A stretch of DNA of 64,000 bases, taken from positions 3,140,501 through 3,204,500 of the forward strand of contig JASPKZ010010272.1 of assembly GCA_030220185.1 (NCBI GenBank), read 5' to 3'. A program made the position numbers and the translations under genes. Below, piece after piece: positions 33,701 to 41,079 of this stretch. The notes beneath the pieces were generated by a model. The model was not told the origin of the DNA. It saw nothing but the letters and a program-made list of their open reading frames with translations, and searched no databases. Source of the stretch: Diploptera punctata (lineage: Eukaryota > Arthropoda > Insecta > Blattodea > Blaberidae). Numbering within the stretch: the stretch's first letter is position 1; each line of letters begins with the position of its first letter.

Positions 33701-35878
33701 AAATTTAAACATTTCTCACAAATTATATTTGAAGAGAAAAATTGTATTTCTAAGTGTTAAAGTCTTCTAGTAAAATAACAAACATTATTCATTTAAGAGT
33801 TACTTCTACCAGGACTAATGGCTCGGTTTGAAGTGTTATAGAATAATTTCTTAAAAATATGAGAAATGTTGCAGAATTGAATTAATCATGATTAATTCTT
33901 GTGCCATAAGTCAAAATTTCATTGCTGATCAACTGGTTATTTATCATTATCATCTTCCAGGGATTAAGCCTGTTGGCTCATTCCAGTTTCATGAAAGCTA
34001 GAATTGTTAAAATTGTTCAGATCATCTTCTGTGTGGACGACCAACATTTCTCCTTCTGCACGGTTTATAATTTAGCAATACTTTTGGAAATCTTTCCTTC
34101 TGGCATTCTATCAATATGTTCTTTCCAGTCATTCCTATACTTAATTATTCGGTCTCTAAGTTTGAAAATATTTAGTTCCTTTCTTATATCTTCATTTCTT
34201 TTCTTATCCAGCAGAGTATATCCTGCTATATTTCTTAAAAATCACATCTCAGCTGCTTCCAATCTTTGTTCTTGTCTTTTAGTGATTGTCCAACATTCTG
34301 ATCCATACATCAATACAGGAACAGCCATTACTTTATAAAATTTAATTTTTGTTTCTTATCTTGTGTTTTTAAGGGCTCTTTTAATAGTGCCACACATTAG
34401 ATTACATTTATTTATTTTGTCATTAATATCTTCAATTTTATGGTTATTTATTTCATTGCTTTTTCTTCAGAAATCATTTTAAGAAAAGAGGCAGCAAAAA
34501 CAATGTTAATATCTCAACAAAATTAATTATTTTTATACAAATTACTCAATAATCAAGGCAATAATGCCTATAATGGACATTATTTCTCTTTGAAGAAATG
34601 TGATCTGCACTGTTAACATAAGTTACTAACCTAGATAAACAAATTGCTATCCTTGACCACAACACTTTCCAACCCATGAATAAAATACAACCCTTCACTG
34701 ATATTGTTCTGAAAATGTTAATTTTCCTAACTGTCTCAATTTTCTGTATCAGTGTCTAAGTTAATTATAATTAATTTTAAAATAGTTTTACAGATGTGAA
34801 ATAGCACTGTTATTTAAAACTTGCAGGTCAAACAAACCATAACACATCCTGGCTATAACGTTGATACCGTAGATAATGATTTAGCATTGTTGAGATTACC
34901 AATTGAAGTACATCCAGACAGGTACCGAAGTTTGGCATGCCTTCCTCAACATGGTCAGAAGTTACCCACACATCAGCTATGCACAATTATTGGTTGGGGG
35001 AAGAAAAGGAGCTCTGATGCATTTGGGACAGATATTCTCCATGAAGCAATGGTATGTTCAATTTTATAAACTCTCATATTCAGCAACATATGCACATTTA
35101 TATAAGTGGTTGTTCCCAGGTATTTGCAGATTAATACAATAAATGAAGAACATTTTCCAAAATGTTTTTGCTGTAACATTGCTTTGTTTTTCTCCTACTT
35201 TGGTTTTCATGAAATGTACTGCAGACTTTCCAAACACTGTATAACATGCACAAGCATATCCCTGTAGTCTGAATGCTGATTATTGCTTTTTGAGATGTTT
35301 ATTTCAGTAGGGAAGCAGATAACATTGCCCAAGACTTAAATATCTGATACTGTGTGAGGGTTGACACTTCTCTAATCAGTATCTTTAATGTCAGTCTAAC
35401 AAATGTCATCATAAATAGATTTTGAAACAAAAATTAATTATTTATACACTGTAAAAATAAAAAAAATTATGTAGTATGATAGCTCCAATTTGAGAATAAA
35501 GTTCTTAGGAAAATTTTTGGACCAAAGAGAGATGAACAGACAGGTGAATAAATAACAGCATTTATCACATTAATAAATTGTAACATTCTTGTTTTCTCTT
35601 TGTAGATACCAATTGTTGCCAAAGATATTTGTAAAAGTGTATATGAAGATTATCATATCACAGATAATATGTTCTGTGCTGGATACCGAAGAGGACGCAA
35701 AGATTCTTGTGCAGGAGATTCTGGAGGACCATTATTATGTAGAGATTACAGAGATCGCTGGACAGTATTTGGTATTACAAGTTTTGGAGAAGGTTGTGGA
35801 AAGAGAGGAAAATTTGGAATATATACCAAACTGCCTAATTACATCAAGTGGATACAATCATGGATACAGAAGCAGTGA
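17530..35878 (+). CDS. Secreted TSP1-repeat trypsin-like serine protease (5' incomplete)
   Basis: Eight exons: 17530-17647, 17950-18074, 21992-22314, 22827-22957, 27720-27931, 30989-31123, 34827-35051, 35606-35878; joined they give 513 residues in one frame. Residues 51-87 form a first thrombospondin type-1 repeat (WTNWSRC), a basic stretch follows, and about 168-215 is a second ([11 protein letters not shown]). Then come an acidic linker (DAGDDDD), Cys237 for a prodomain disulphide, and activation after Lys280 before IIGG. The catalytic domain has His322 (LTAAHC), Asp366 (DNDLALL) and Ser462 (GDSGGP); Asp456 in the S1 position predicts cleavage after Arg/Lys. Such proteases act outside the cell in proteolytic cascades; substrate and orthologue are unknown. 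No signal peptide was found, so at least one upstream exon is missing. Confidence 0.9.
17950..18074 (+). CDS. Protease exon 2: first TSP1 repeat
   Basis: Acceptor TTTTCCTAG, donor GTTAGT. Phase 1 to phase 0. Encodes [11 protein letters not shown] and CQTPQKCG, the WxxW core and first cysteines of a TSP1 repeat. Confidence 0.85.
18484..18619. repeat. Palindromic tRNA-like element
   Basis: Arms of about 60 bp (left AATTTAAGAAAGAAAC, right its complement) each contain a B-box-like GGGTTTGAACCC or GCAAATCCCGG. It has the layout of the inverted dimer at 22518-22800, but is another family. Confidence 0.65.
18697..19034 (+). repeat. SINE family S0, full-length copy
   Basis: Begins with a tRNA-like head (CCATAGCCGAGTGATCAAGG), continues with the body also seen at 4932-5160, and ends GGCCTTCTAGGCCTGTCACG. 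Longest copy of this family in the window. Confidence 0.8.
19210..19935 (-). pseudogene. LINE reverse transcriptase C-terminal fragment
   Basis: The minus-strand frame contains [40 protein letters not shown] and [15 protein letters not shown]; the tail continues to 19210 with frameshifts and ends in (GAT)n. A 5'-truncated, inactive copy in a protease intron. The poly-Phe start is the (GAA)n run at 19914-19935. Confidence 0.85.
20149..20195 (-). ncRNA. Hammerhead ribozyme motif (H1 left arm)
   Basis: On the minus strand: CTGATGA (20185-20191), stem II AGAACC/GGTTTT with loop GATTAA, GAAA, stem III AC-TA-GU, then C17 (GUC triplet). Stem I is only about 2 bp in the monomer, as expected of PLE minimal hammerheads that work best as dimers. 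Confidence 0.75.
20338..20385 (+). ncRNA. Hammerhead ribozyme motif (H1 right arm)
   Basis: CTGATGA at 20343-20349, stem II GGAACC/GGTTTT, GAAA at 20369-20372, stem III AC-TA-GU, cleavage predicted after C20378. All core bases canonical. Confidence 0.75.
20735..20945 (+). pseudogene. LINE tail fragment
   Basis: Inverted copy of 19210-19420 (same GATATCAACCTGCAGGAAGA run) ending in (GAT)n. Independent truncated insertion. Confidence 0.8.
21203..21490 (+). repeat. SINE S1, near full length
   Basis: tRNA head GTCCACCACTGTGGTCTC with B-box GGATTCGATTCCC, then body and the ACTATAGAATAGAAT end. It is followed by a (TAA)n run and preceded by another. Confidence 0.85.
21491..21716 (-). repeat. (AAT)n arrays flanking a LINE tail fragment
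   Basis: Two long AAT arrays (about 21495-21548 and 21666-21715) enclose 21560-21664, which matches the tail of the 19210-19935 LINE on the minus strand with its (ATG)n run. Confidence 0.8.
21992..22314 (+). CDS. Protease exon 3: basic linker and start of second TSP1 repeat
   Basis: Acceptor TTTTCTACAG, donor GTAAGT. Completes repeat 1 (EERTC), then a Lys/Arg/His-rich stretch and finally [15 protein letters not shown]. Overlapping other-frame reading frames are shadows. Confidence 0.9.
22518..22800. mobile_element. Inverted-dimer tRNA-like element with one-sided tail
   Basis: Arms 22518-22634 and 22645-22761 are complementary over 117 bp. Each contains a nearly complete tRNA-like sequence (GCTCTGTCGGTAGAGC D-arm, GGGTTCGAGTCC B-box). 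A tail TTTATCCATCATAGAGATGT lies on the right only. The outer words GAATAAAAAATTTGT and GAATAAAAATTTGT look like target duplications. Single-arm relatives occur at 30640-30780, 53670-53795 and 55434-55590. Not a functional tRNA gene: the arms are diverged. Confidence 0.75.
22827..22957 (+). CDS. Protease exon 4: end of second TSP1 repeat
   Basis: Acceptor TTTTCAACAG, donor GTGATC (weak after GT). Encodes [22 protein letters not shown] and an acidic, Gln-rich end. The tRNA-like hairpin at 22518-22800 ends only about 25 bases before it. Confidence 0.85.
22975..23160 (+). repeat. Dispersed repeat, inverted partner at 24765-24955
   Basis: Shares, with its inverted partner, ACAAGGGGAGTGTCTGAGTC-like and AAAGATTTTTTGAGTGCAAGT-like words. 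It begins about 18 bases after protease exon 4. Could be two copies of one element or the ends of a 2-kb unit. Confidence 0.6.
23460..23876 (+). repeat. Tandem duplication of ~205 bp, two units
   Basis: Units 23460-23669 and 23674-23876 both run from AGAACACCAAAAATGTCGAA to AACTCAGCCTCTAACAG. The break lies within a SINE S3 body, so the duplication includes its first bases. Frames across the poly-Lys part are not coding. Confidence 0.9.
23850..24015 (+). repeat. SINE S3 fragment
   Basis: Diverged match to the body of 11632-11934 in opposite orientation (CTTGTTCTGGGATAAAGGC, GGGAGCCTTAACTTC). 24016-24760 shows no feature. Confidence 0.7.
24765..24955 (-). repeat. Inverted partner of repeat at 22975-23160
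   Basis: Reverse-complement match at about 80% by eye, ending CCTCCCCTTCTTGCG. Confidence 0.6.
25130..26170 (+). mobile_element. Older dispersed element, split by LINE
   Basis: A perfect-looking palindrome at 25151-25220 (CTCTCTTCTCTTTATAATAT and complement) opens it, followed by AACTCCTAAACGACAGGACC, and it ends near GCTGGGTATTAGTTA. A LINE interrupts it at 25464-25981 with a 12-bp duplication. Superfamily not recognised. Confidence 0.45.
25464..25981 (-). pseudogene. LINE C-terminal fragment with 12-bp target duplication
   Basis: The minus-strand frame includes [51 protein letters not shown] and [15 protein letters not shown]. Flanks agtggggtagat at 25452-25463 and 25982-25993 are identical. 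The 3' end carries (ATG)n. It is a clean 5'-truncated insertion. Confidence 0.9.
26191..26651. mobile_element. PLE inverted dimer H2
   Basis: Complementary arms meet near 26440. Flanked by 11-bp duplications gaatgagtcac (26180-26190, 26652-26662). The tail GGAATTAATCACTATGAGG is on the left only. Each arm encodes the end of a PLE frame ([25 protein letters not shown]). It inserted into an older PLE piece whose remains are 26160-26190 and 26663-26770. Confidence 0.85.
26286..26328 (-). ncRNA. Hammerhead ribozyme motif (H2 left arm)
   Basis: Minus strand: stem I GUA/UAC, CTGAAGA (complement of 26318-26324), stem II GAGAC/GUCUU, GAAA, stem III AU-CGCA-AU, C17. The right-arm counterpart (26563-26605) has GAAA changed to AAAA. 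Confidence 0.8.
26998..27437 (-). pseudogene. LINE C-terminal fragment
   Basis: The minus frame 27110-27424 gives [29 protein letters not shown] and MGNERLA; the tail continues to about 26998. Same family as 8393-9022 and 39640-40070. Confidence 0.85.
27482..27524 (+). ncRNA. Hammerhead-like motif with U3-A8 core pair
   Basis: Stem I TGGTC/GACCA (5 bp), core TTGAGAA at 27487-27493, stem II ACAGC/GCTGT, GAAA at 27510-27513, stem III AU-GU-GU, U17 at 27519. Compared with CUGANGA only C3 and G8 differ, and they change together. Confidence 0.6.
27720..27931 (+). CDS. Protease exon 5: acidic linker and activation site
   Basis: Acceptor TTAATACAG, donor GTACAT. Encodes [19 protein letters not shown], then LLK|IIGG, where cleavage would generate the new N-terminus, and RWPWQVAVL. 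Confidence 0.9.
28092..28478. mobile_element. PLE inverted dimer H3
   Basis: Complementary arms from about 28092 to 28450 with the apex near 28268. The tail AAACCTCATAGTG is on the right only. Arm sequence includes the PLE words CCTCTGGATTAAATT and its complement. Confidence 0.8.
28136..28178 (-). ncRNA. Hammerhead ribozyme motif (H3 left arm)
   Basis: Stem I CUA/UAG, CTGATGA (complement of 28168-28174), stem II GGAG/CTCT, GAAA, stem III AC-UGCA-GU, C17. The right arm (28372-28416) has TTGATGA and GGAA and is probably dead. Confidence 0.8.
28668..29187 (-). pseudogene. Penelope-like element fragment with GIY-YIG endonuclease
   Basis: The minus-strand frame 29157-28720 (145 residues) carries the PLE endonuclease: [20 protein letters not shown] (GIY and YIG with the PLE-type CxxC between), FKEHFRDF, and HVIHEGH. 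Flanks atactgagatta at 28656-28667 and 29188-29199 form a 12-bp duplication. RT is absent, so the copy is 5' truncated. The frame runs through the hammerhead and stops just beyond it. Confidence 0.9.
28726..28766 (-). ncRNA. Near-intact hammerhead in PLE coding end
   Basis: Stem I CUG/CAG, core CCGATGA (U4 changed to C), stem II GGGAC-AA-GTCCC, GAAA, stem III AGCGCU, A17. The same bases encode [13 protein letters not shown] at the end of the PLE frame. The U4 change probably abolishes cleavage. Confidence 0.6.
29262..29535. mobile_element. PLE inverted dimer H5 with decayed hammerheads
   Basis: Arms meet near 29395. The tail GGAATTAACCCTATGAG is on the left only. Left arm core TTGAGGA with intact GAAAC-UA-GUC; right arm (29426-29432) CTGAGGA with AAAAC. 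Each arm is damaged at a different core position. Confidence 0.75.
29700..30016 (-). repeat. SINE S1 with 12-bp target duplication
   Basis: Full tRNA head and body on the minus strand. Flanks caattcaaatat at 29684-29695 and 30016-30027 are identical. Confidence 0.9.
30073..30647 (-). mobile_element. Mariner-like element with long terminal inverted repeats (internally deleted)
   Basis: Terminal inverted repeats of about 100 bp start CAGGGCTATTCAG at the left and end CTGAATAGCCCTA at the right, next to TA. Between them (about 30165-30420, minus strand) is a transposase C-terminus: PPRSPDL-like start, broken middle, then [20 protein letters not shown]. This suits a Tc1/mariner-type DDE transposase. 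Non-autonomous remnant in a protease intron. Confidence 0.8.
30640..30780 (-). repeat. Single-arm copy of the tRNA-like element of 22518-22800
   Basis: Shares TATTTGAAGAGAAAAAT, GAACCCAGGACCTTT and the end CCAATCTAAACACAAATTTTT. Only one arm is present. Confidence 0.7.
30989..31123 (+). CDS. Protease exon 6: catalytic histidine
   Basis: Acceptor TTTTTATAG, donor GTATGT. Encodes [18 protein letters not shown] with the active-site His, and MGEHDL. Confidence 0.95.
31378..31645. repeat. Diverged tRNA-like inverted dimer
   Basis: Left arm (GAATTTGAACCCAGGATCTTC) and right arm (AGATCCTGGGTTAAAATCC) are complementary around 31510. Right arm reads tRNA-like on +. Older than 22518-22800. Confidence 0.6.
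31660..32270 (+). pseudogene. LINE reverse transcriptase C-terminal fragment
   Basis: Frames give [36 protein letters not shown], and in 31986-32258 [17 protein letters not shown] and [14 protein letters not shown], with frameshifts near 31800 and 31990. Preceded by a PLE-type tail CACTATGAGGTTTA at 31664. Confidence 0.8.
32340..32384 (-). ncRNA. Hammerhead-like motif, U3-A8 (H6 left arm)
   Basis: Stem I TGCA/TGCA, core TTGAGAA (complement of 32374-32380), stem II GUCAC/GUGAU, GAAA, stem III ACCUAGGU, C17. Confidence 0.6.
32686..32730 (+). ncRNA. Hammerhead-like motif, U3-A8 (H6 right arm)
   Basis: Core TTGAAAA at 32690-32696, stem II GTCAC/GTGAC, GAAA at 32715-32718, stem III ACCTAGGT, C17 at 32726, stem I TGCA/TGCA. 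Confidence 0.6.
32847..33360 (+). pseudogene. LINE reverse transcriptase C-terminal fragment
   Basis: Frame 32897-33241: [60 protein letters not shown]; after a stop the tail LFRHVERI continues and ends in (GAA)n at about 33358-33370. Confidence 0.85.
33385..33640 (+). pseudogene. PLE 3'-end remnant
   Basis: Translates as [15 protein letters not shown] and [11 protein letters not shown], related to the C-terminus seen at 32405-32713. Ends with the tail AACCTCATAATATTACTTCC. The hammerhead region (about 33525-33570) is too decayed to call. Confidence 0.65.
33945..34470 (-). pseudogene. LINE reverse transcriptase C-terminal fragment
   Basis: Minus-strand translation contains [40 protein letters not shown] and [13 protein letters not shown] with a few stops. 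The + strand frame 33922-34338 is its shadow. Confidence 0.8.
34827..35051 (+). CDS. Protease exon 7: catalytic aspartate
   Basis: Acceptor AACTTGCAG, donor GTATGT. Encodes [16 protein letters not shown] (active-site Asp), LACLPQ (partner cysteine of the prodomain) and IIGWGKK. Confidence 0.95.
35495..35552 (+). repeat. Very short LINE fragment
   Basis: Matches 8634-8690 (GAGAATAAAGTTCTTAGGAA, GGACCAAAGAGAGATGAACA). It lies about 50 bases before protease exon 8. Confidence 0.7.
35606..35878 (+). CDS. Protease exon 8: catalytic serine and stop
   Basis: Acceptor CTTTGTAG. Encodes [20 protein letters not shown] with Asp and Ser of the S1 pocket and active site, then [14 protein letters not shown] [10 protein letters not shown] and TGA at 35876-35878. 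The nearest AATAAA (35925-35930) lies inside an inserted PLE copy. Confidence 0.95.
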   Translation: MPIVAKDICKSVYEDYHITDNMFCAGYRRGRKDSCAGDSGGPLLCRDYRDRWTVFGITSFGEGCGKRGKFGIYTKLPNYIKWIQSWIQKQ

Positions 35879-35909
35879 TAGAAAATTGACATTCATACTA
35901 CAAGTAAAA

Positions 35910-36107
35910 ATATTAAAATTTATGAATAAAACTATAAAATAGTCACCTTATAGGTCCGTCTCCTCAATTTAAAATGCTTTAACACTCTATAGGCCTTTCA
36001 GGGCTAGTCCCATCATCAGCAGAATGACTATTTTATAGTTTTATTCATAAATTTTAATATTGTGACTTAATACCTCAACGGAATCTCACCATGAATTTTA
36101 CTAGTAT
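35910..36107. mobile_element. PLE asymmetric inverted dimer in the protease 3' end
   Basis: Perfect 12-bp duplication ctacaagtaaaa (35898-35909, 36108-36119). A perfect 36-bp inverted repeat links 35909-35944 and 36026-36061. The end CCTCAACGGAATCTCACC on the right only is shared with the PLE at 28668-29187. Inserted about 30 bases after the protease stop codon; it supplies the first AATAAA (35925-35930). Confidence 0.85.
35985..36024 (-). ncRNA. Hammerhead ribozyme motif in the protease 3' region
   Basis: Stem I UUCUG/UAGAG (5 pairs with wobbles), CTGATGA (complement of 36013-36019), stem II GGG-ACUAG-CCC, GAAA, stem III AGGCCU, A17. It would only form in antisense transcripts of the protease gene. 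Confidence 0.75.
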
Positions 36108-36279
36108 CTACAAGTAAAAGTTTACTAATTTTTATTCATTCTACAATTTCTATAATTTTTTGAATATCATAATTGTTTTATTCATGGAATAAAAAATTTT
36201 AAAAATGTTAATTTAGTCTCTTACATATTTGCATTTATTTTCTCCAACAAAGCATGTGAATACTAATCATAATCTTGTG

Positions 36280-37275
36280 GATTCATTATTATCAAATGAT
36301 ACACTTTTTTCCTTCTGAGAATGTGACTAATATTCAAAAATGTATGTATGTATGTAGCTAATGCTTTGCAGTTAACAACAAAGTTATACTCCTCCTTGTT
36401 TCCCAATACTTGGATGTCACATCTTGATAATTTTGAAGAGCTACACAGTTTGTTAAATGTTCTCTGTCTATTTCCACACCAAACACAATATGCACTCAAG
36501 AGATATTAGTACACCAATTCTATGAATATGTTTTCCTAAGCAGCCATGTCTTGTAGTAAGCCTCAGTATAGCAACTGCAGATTTTTGTGGTAGTTCCAGA
36601 ATTATAGATGGATTTTCTAATAATATTTTAATATTTCTGTTTCCGACTTTTTTCAATTAAATTGGAATTGTAACTATCATTAAATTTTTTCTTTATAATT
36701 TTTTATTGATTCATAAGAGGATGAATTTGTTACTTTCTGCTCAATTTACATCCTTTTTTTTGCGAGTATATCAGCTCTTTCAATCCCTTGTATTCCACAA
36801 TGGGCTGGAATCCATTGTAAGACTATGTGTTTACCAAGTTTTTCAGTAGTCTGAATCATGTTTTGTATTTCTAATGTTTTTTTTTTTTTCATTTTTGGAT
36901 ATGTGGTTAATGCTATGGCCTGAATCGCAGCTTTGGATTTGATAGAATGACAACATTTTTGCAATGTTGTAGCCAATTAAAAATGTTTCACCATCGAAAT
37001 TAGTAATATTTCTTCCAGCATGTTTATAAAAGGAGAAGAATTGGTATGTTCCATCTGCCCCTGCTCCACTCTCATCTAAGATAGATCCATCTGTATAGAT
37101 GTGTGTCCAGTTTTCAGAAATGTAATTTGGGTGTACAGTTTCTAATGCCAAAACCTTTAGCTCATCAGGGATATATCTTTTTTATTAATAGGAGCATTTA
37201 AGTTTAAATTGTGTACAATGACAACATTATCAATTGGGTTGACACCATATAGATTATTCTCTTTATTTTTTGGTT
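36280..37275 (-). pseudogene. LINE with RNase H domain, C-terminal remnant
   Basis: Minus-strand frames: 37151-36843 WTHIYTDGSILDESGAGA (first RNase H Asp), then, frameshifted, 36976-36746 SKAAIQAIALTTYPK and HIVLQWIPAHCGIQGIERAD (last RNase H motifs), then 36656-36468 RLTTRHGCLGKHIHRIGV and CILC (zinc-knuckle-like tail). Non-LTR elements of the I/Jockey/R1 type have this order. Inactive. Confidence 0.85.
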
Positions 37276-37286
37276 TTTCTAAGTTC

Positions 37287-37676
37287 TTCTTCTTCTTCTT
37301 CCTTCCAAGTATTAGGCCAAGGCCTGTTACGATCCTATAAAAAATTTTCCCTCCAGCGTTTCATAGGATGGCCCAGTGATCTTCGTCCTCTTGGTATAAA
37401 ATTATAAACAGCTTTGGGGATCCGATTTGAACTCATTCTTTCTAGTTGGTGTTTCCAATTTAGTTGGTACTGTTTAATATATTCCAAAATTGGTGTAGTC
37501 TTCAATTCTTTTAAGATCTCGGTGTTCCTTTTCCGATCCCCTCTGCTGTAACCCACTGTTCTGTGCATGAATTTCATTTCACAAGCCATTATTTTGCTTT
37601 CATGTTGTCTTTTTAGTGTCCATGCTTCACTACCATAGGTCAACACTGGTCTAGCCAAAGTGTTATATAAACGTAA
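37287..37676 (-). pseudogene. LINE C-terminal fragment with 11-bp target duplication
   Basis: Frame 37658-37335: ARPVLTYGSEAWTLKRQHES, MKFMHRTVGYSRGDRKRN, LNWKHQLERMSSNRIPK, GRRSLGHPMKRWRENFL; ends in (GAA)n. Flanks tttctaagttc at 37276-37286 and 37677-37687. Near-identical to 41080-41455. Confidence 0.9.
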
Positions 37677-37689
37677 TTTCTAAGTTCAC

Positions 37690-39300
37690 TAATATTAAAT
37701 AATAAGTGTCGTAACATGAGACAATATTATAAATAAATATTGCCATAGTATGATAATATAAGAGTCAGTATTTATCAACTTGGGGATAAAATGGAACGAG
37801 AAAAAATATATTGTTTCTTAGGACTGAATTTTGGATTATTTAGCCCATTTTGGTTCTTGCTTCCTGAGAGAGAGTACCCAAGATTGTTTATGGTTACAAA
37901 GTACCATATTTCAATGTCATGTATGTTCTTTGGTTAGTGCAAAATAAGAAACAAATCCCCCCAAAAAAAAGACAAAAAATACCCTTTAGAATAAAACAAT
38001 CTACAATATGAGTCCTTCCATGTCAAACCAGACAAATTTAAAGGATGTTTCCATTTTCTATGAAACCTTTTATTGAATTAAAAGAAGAAAATTAAAATAA
38101 ACACGGCATATATTTTCATAAAACTTGAGATATTAAAAAAATGTAACTCAGAATTAAACATATGTAATAGTGCACTGTTATATATGTGTTATAGCTCTGT
38201 TATTAATTAATGCAATTTATTCAAACTAAAGTCATATTAGGGTTTATAATGTGCTCTTTTAACATATTTGACTTTAGATTACACAACAAATTATGTATTT
38301 TTCTCGAAAATCTATTTTTAAATTATCTTTTTTTGAAATTTTGCAATCTCTTTTTAAAATATCAAAAATATCAGTGTATTCTCTACTTTTTAAACTATAT
38401 AGGCCTATATATACAATTTTAGAATGGGATGTATATATAAATGAATTTGCAATAAGGTAACACCCAGCTGGACACAAGCTATGAGTAACTGCATAACTGT
38501 ACCTCAAAGTACAGATATGTGGGTACACACAGTGTGTGTGTATGTTATACACCATAAAGAAATGTAGTAAGTAAACACTTTTAAGGCACAATTATTAACA
38601 AATTTACATACTCGTAATGAGCGCACACATAGACTGAATTACTCCAGGAAGCACACACTGCTTTGGTTTTAGTTCTGCAAATTTTGAAAAACTATGTTGT
38701 ATATCTGGATATTTGATTTTAAAATCCTGAAATGTTTCTTTTAAATTTGACTATAATCTCTTCTATTTCTGTACTTTTTGGACACTTTCTTATACAGAAA
38801 TAATTTTATTTCTTCCCTCTCATGACTTGGATTGCATCATCATTAGTGCAGTGGCAAGTATTCTTTTTACTATGGATATATCTTAAACTTCTAGATTCTT
38901 GAGTTGGAGAGTTCTACTCTTTGCAGCTAAGTTTATGTAATATTGATCAGGTGATTAGATGCAATGTTCTTTAATTTTACTACATAACCAGTCTTCAAAT
39001 ATAGTTAAAATCCGAATTTTAAGTTCTGTCTCTATGGTGTACCTGAATAGAGATTGCCCATGGGCCTTTATCACGAGCCGCAAAGCTCAACTGTTGTGAT
39101 GTAACATGTGGTGTTCAGCATATGTAGAGTGGTTAGTACAACTTATACCCATAAGATGTCTATTTCACGAGTTGACATGGTCTGTCTTTGATAAATGTGT
39201 ACTTTTCAAGCCAAAGTGAGAAGCTTGAGAAATGCTTTAACATTCTTATTTGGTTTGTCTCACTGTCATTGTCTTTTATGAAACAGATGTTGATGAAACT
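37690..39300. other. Intergenic AT-rich stretch
   Basis: No gene or element recognised. Reading frames at 38210-38422 and 38274-38591 are low-complexity, overlap each other and show no motif. Confidence 0.5.
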
Positions 39301-39315
39301 TATATTAACACTATT

Positions 39316-39497
39316 AAGTTATGTAGGTAGGAAATAACACTATGAGGTTTATTTTAATTTAGTTGAGTTGTTTGTTGACTCACCTCATACTTCTTAACTC
39401 CCTTGCAATCCGGATTTCGTCACTCTATTTATGACGAAATCTGGATTGTAAGGGAGTTAAGAAGTATGAGGTGAGTCAACAAACAACTCAACTAAAT
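39316..39497. mobile_element. Short PLE inverted dimer H39 with 15-bp duplication
   Basis: Arms 39354-39420 and 39432-39497 are near-perfect complements. Flanks tatattaacactatt at 39301-39315 and 39498-39512 are identical. The left-only tail runs about 37 bases and includes GGAAATAACACTATGAGG. The arms break within hammerhead stem II (GTGACGAAATCCGGATT), so only the 3' half of the ribozyme remains. Confidence 0.85.
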
Positions 39498-39639
39498 TAT
39501 ATTAACACTATTTAAGATAACAGTGGACCTTAACTGACAAGAATTAATATTTTATTGGCATTACAGAAGTTATATTAACTTTATTGACTGTACATTAGTT
39601 CAGTTTATTTAACTAAAAGAATTGCCAATATACTGACTA

Positions 39640-40070
39640 CTTACTTACTCATTGGCACTATCGAACCCGTAGGTTCATGGCCGCGCGGACATACGCTCTC
39701 CATACATCCCTATCCTGAGCTAATGCTTTCCAATTATTCCCTGTATAATCTACATCCCTCAAATCATAGTTAATGTTATTCTCCCACCTCATTCTTGGTC
39801 TACCAACTGGGCGTTTTCCCTCTGGCTTTCCTACAAGAAGCTTCCATGCAAGTCTTTCATTCCCCATACGTGCAACATGTCCTGCCCATCGCAGTCTACG
39901 AGACTTAACTATTCTTATTATATCTGGCTTCCTATAAAGACCATGTAGTTCATTGTTATGTAGTCTTCTCCATTCACCTGTCTGTTCATCTCTCTTTGGT
40001 CCAAAAATGTTCCTAAGTACTTTATTCTCAAATACTTGTAATCTCCTTTCCTCCCTTAAAGTAAGAGTCT
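39640..40070 (-). pseudogene. LINE C-terminal fragment
   Basis: Frame 39867-39658 ([34 protein letters not shown]) and upstream antisense match to 27110-27340. Same family as 8393-9022. Confidence 0.85.
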
Positions 40071-40074
40071 AATA

Positions 40075-41075
40075 TATATCCCATAAAATATTTATAAGAT
40101 AATATTGCAGGAAAGCATTAGTTTTAATATATTTCATTTAGCGCAGCATTTCCTTCAATATTACATTTTACAATATTTTATTTATTTTACTTACATGTTG
40201 CATACTATAACGAATTTATACTATCTTATAATTTTCAGAATCTAATTTTAGATTTAACAATTTTATTTCAGAACTGTAAGTTACAATTAGATCTAGGGCA
40301 TTTTTAATTTGACTGGTCCATCATGCAGAGCACCCAATATTATTTATTGTAAATGCTTTTACTCCTATGTTTCCAGATCCTATCCCTAGGTATAATACCA
40401 AATAGTGTTCAAATCAATAACCTAATTTAGTATTTTTGGATTAAGGCTGTGCTTTCCTAGAAGCTTTTTTGTATATAACATAACTATAAAAATTGAAGTG
40501 TTTATAAATATCAAAGTGCAAATAAAGTGCCGATGTTTGTTTTAAAAATTATTTCATTCTGTTTATTTTCTTGTGATTATATCAATGATGATTTGAGATG
40601 TATAATTGTGGTTGAAAAACTTTTTTTCATGAATGATGGAAAATATATCTGGCTTATACCAAACTATCATTATCAAATTTGAGTAAACCTTACATTAATT
40701 ATGATATCGGCCAGGTTTATATGCAAAATGTAAGCATAAAGAAATAAATGGACTAATGTATTCTTCAAGATCATCATAATAAATGGACTATTATACATGT
40801 TATTTAAACTTACTAGATATCAAATCTCCTGCATAAGATCCTTCAAATAATTTTCTGTTGCACCAAATAGGAGACATGTGACATTGTACAATTAAGAGAA
40901 TCAGCCTCCCACTTTAAAGGGGCACAACTGATGCTTGAGAATAAATACTTTTTTTTGTAAAATTTATAGCAGGATTTTAATATCATAATAAATATGAAAG
41001 TTAAAGTTAATAATTTTGTATTCTAAAATTCTTTTAATATTTAAATATAACTTAACATTAATATAACACCAGAAT
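40075..41075. other. Intergenic AT-rich stretch
   Basis: No gene, RNA or repeat recognised. Confidence 0.5.
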
Positions 41076-41079
41076 ACGT

